Below are positions 4,177-5,349 of a stretch of 5,349 bases of DNA, one piece after another. Both the position numbers and the translations under genes were made by a program. The DNA is from DATNPH01 sp036703315 (GTDB lineage: Bacteria > Cyanobacteriota > Cyanobacteriia > Cyanobacteriales > Coleofasciculaceae). The stretch lies in contig DATNPH010000069.1 of NCBI GenBank assembly GCA_036703315.1, positions 1-5,349 of the forward strand, read 5' to 3'. Each line of letters opens with the position of its first letter. The stretch's first letter is position 1. The notes under the pieces were generated by a model. That model was not told where the DNA came from. It saw only the letters and a program-made list of their open reading frames with translations, and ran no database searches.

Positions 4177-5279
4177 TAGCGTTTTGGTGTTTCCTTTTCA
4201 AAGTTGGAGAGGGCAGAGCAAGCACCACACTTGGCACAACCTGCTTTGATTTCCTCCGATGACATTCCTGCCTGGTTTAACATGGCACCCACTTGCTCAT
4301 ACAGGGTGAACATAAATTCACTCTTAGGGGCAGGGTGATTTGCCAGTGGGGTTCCTGTGATGGGAACGAAAGGTACAACAAAGGGATAAACGCCGACTTG
4401 AATCAGGCGATCGCAAACATCCAACAAAGTCTCTAAACTATCCCCTAACCCTGCTAGTAAATAGGTATTCACCTGTCCCCAACCGAAGACATTGACTGCT
4501 GCTGCAAATGCCTCAAAGTAATACTCCACAGGCACTTTTGCTTTACCCGGCATAATAAGCGCCCGAACTTGGGGGTCAGCCGCTTCCAGATGCATTCCTA
4601 AAGTGTCAATCCCTGCTGCTTTCATGCGATCGAACCAGATAAAATCATCGGGCGGTTCGCACTGCGCTTGAATGGGAATGTCTACTCTGGCTTTAATCGC
4701 TTTGGCACATTCTGTCAGGTAAGCGGCACCGCGATCGCTTGTATTTGGTGTTCCCGTCGTCATCACCATCTGCTTAACCCCATCCAGCCGCACGGCTGCT
4801 TCTGCAACTTCAGCCAGTTGAGCGGGGGTTTTCCGGGCAATGGTTCTACCTGCTGCCAACGATTGTCCAATCGCGCAAAACTGGCAAGAGTTCTCTGTAT
4901 CGCTATAACGCATACAGGTTTGCAGAACGGTTGTCGCTAAAACGTCTCGACTGTGCAACAAAGCAATCTGACTGTAAGGAATGCCGTCAGCCGTAGTGAG
5001 GCTGTAGAACTTGGGTTGATGGGGAAACTGGATGGGTGCGATCGCTTCTCGATCCAATTGCAGAATCATTTGGTTGGTTGTTTTGTCAATCCCCACCGTG
5101 TAAGGTGACTGAGCGGCTGGGCTGTTGTAAATAGGCACCATTACCGTCGTGCCATCCACGGTTACAGCTTTGTGATCAGAGGGGCCTGCCCCGCCTTTTC
5201 GTCCTGCTGCTCCAATTTCATGCTCAACTAGCTTCAGTCCATGAGTTTGAAGCTCTACGATTAACTGTTGCTTGTTCAT
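4176..5279 (-). CDS. Radical SAM protein, MSMEG_0568/Sll0785 family
   Basis: This 367-residue protein resembles the lipoyl synthase/biotin synthase type of radical SAM enzyme. The cluster ligands appear to be Cys122, Cys132 and Cys135 in TCMRYSDTENSCQFC, a C-x9-C-x2-C spacing in place of the usual C-x3-C-x2-C. Further family-like elements are TTGTPNT (174-180), a possible SAM-contacting strand; QCEPPDD (207-212 region); HLEAADPQVRALIMPG (230-245), which recalls the LipA/BioB H-x-E...VR...PG segment; and YLLAGLGDSLETLL (273-286). A second Cys group, C348-x2-C351-x2-C354, near the C-terminus could bind an auxiliary iron-sulfur cluster. The reaction is unknown. The ATG shares ATGA with the stop of the preceding gene; an in-frame TAA/TGA pair just upstream rules out a longer start. 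It leads the recognisable Nit1-type genes in this window. Confidence 0.92.
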   Translation of the reverse strand: MNKQQLIVELQTHGLKLVEHEIGAAGRKGGAGPSDHKAVTVDGTTVMVPIYNSPAAQSPYTVGIDKTTNQMILQLDREAIAPIQFPHQPKFYSLTTADGIPYSQIALLHSRDVLATTVLQTCMRYSDTENSCQFCAIGQSLAAGRTIARKTPAQLAEVAEAAVRLDGVKQMVMTTGTPNTSDRGAAYLTECAKAIKARVDIPIQAQCEPPDDFIWFDRMKAAGIDTLGMHLEAADPQVRALIMPGKAKVPVEYYFEAFAAAVNVFGWGQVNTYLLAGLGDSLETLLDVCDRLIQVGVYPFVVPFVPITGTPLANHPAPKSEFMFTLYEQVGAMLNQAGMSSEEIKAGCAKCGACSALSNFEKETPKR

Positions 5280-5349
5280 AGATTGGGTTTACGCTCCCAT
5301 CGAAACTTTCTGTCAGAATCTTGAATGGGAAGATCATTAATGCTGGCTT
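5276..5349 (-). CDS. C-terminal end of an unidentified upstream gene, runs off the right edge
   Basis: One minus-strand frame from the window edge reads through 23 codons, ending SDRKFRWERKPNL, and stops at a TGA (5278-5276). That stop shares ATGA with the radical SAM start. Such a 4-bp overlap is the usual sign of a translationally coupled operon partner. In related clusters the nitrilase or the Sll0783-type protein precedes the radical SAM gene, but the tail is too short, and too unlike the ends I know, to decide. A second frame (beginning KPALMIFPFK) is also open in this short stretch but gives no stop at the junction. Confidence 0.55.
   Translation of the reverse strand, partial: ASINDLPIQDSDRKFRWERKPNL

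Larger units (their letters stand above)
995..5045. repeat. Eight scattered HIP1 octamers (GCGATCGC)
   Basis: Exact copies occur at 995-1002, 1358-1365, 2284-2291, 3697-3704, 3953-3960, 4407-4414, 4731-4738 and 5038-5045. They are the highly iterated palindrome of many cyanobacterial genomes and the strongest clue to the source. Seven lie in intact genes. The one at 2284 lies inside the relic Tat signal. Confidence 0.9.

Overview
The window is cyanobacterial, most likely from a filamentous species. Eight copies of the HIP1 octamer GCGATCGC lie in 5.3 kb, where chance predicts about one per 65 kb. It also carries three interspersed palindromic repeats of a kind common in filamentous cyanobacteria. 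All intact genes lie on the minus strand, so transcription runs from high to low coordinates.

Right half (5349 to 2414): part of the nitrogen-starvation 'Nit1' cluster (Synechocystis sll0783-sll0788 region, mycobacterial MSMEG_0565-0572; related clusters have been linked to cyanide assimilation). In transcription order it holds the C-terminal end of an unidentified gene, an MSMEG_0568/Sll0785-type radical SAM protein, an Sll0786-type GNAT acetyltransferase, and an Sll0787-type AIR-synthase (PurM)-like protein. Overlaps at two of the three junctions point to an operon. Repeats have entered it in three places: one is translated as the tail of the acetyltransferase, one is translated inside the AIR-synthase-like protein, and one is a near-perfect palindrome over the radical SAM stop codon.

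Middle (2413 to 1798): 616 bp with no intact gene, but it holds two gene relics. On the plus strand is the start of an NrtA/CmpA-like Tat lipoprotein: twin-arginine signal, in-frame amber, lipobox. On the minus strand is the last ~50 codons of a glutamine synthetase (GlnT/GS-III-like), with an amber where a conserved Trp is expected.

Left half (1797 to 1): a class II glutamine amidotransferase (GlxB/MgsA-like) overlaps by 13 bp a GXGXG beta-helix protein (GlxC/MgsB-like). A GTG-started unknown gene follows, leaving the window at its left edge. The amidotransferase and GXGXG proteins correspond to the N-terminal and C-terminal domains of glutamate synthase; the FMN-binding third part (GlxD/MgsC) is not in the window.

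Overall this is a nitrogen-metabolism locus under decay and repeat invasion: ammonia-handling glutamate-synthase-like subunits beside the Nit1 operon, with a lost glutamine synthetase-like gene and a lost nitrate/bicarbonate-type binding protein between them. The relics, the translated repeats, the left-edge gene and the right-edge fragment were found by hand translation. Family names rest on motif recognition without any search.
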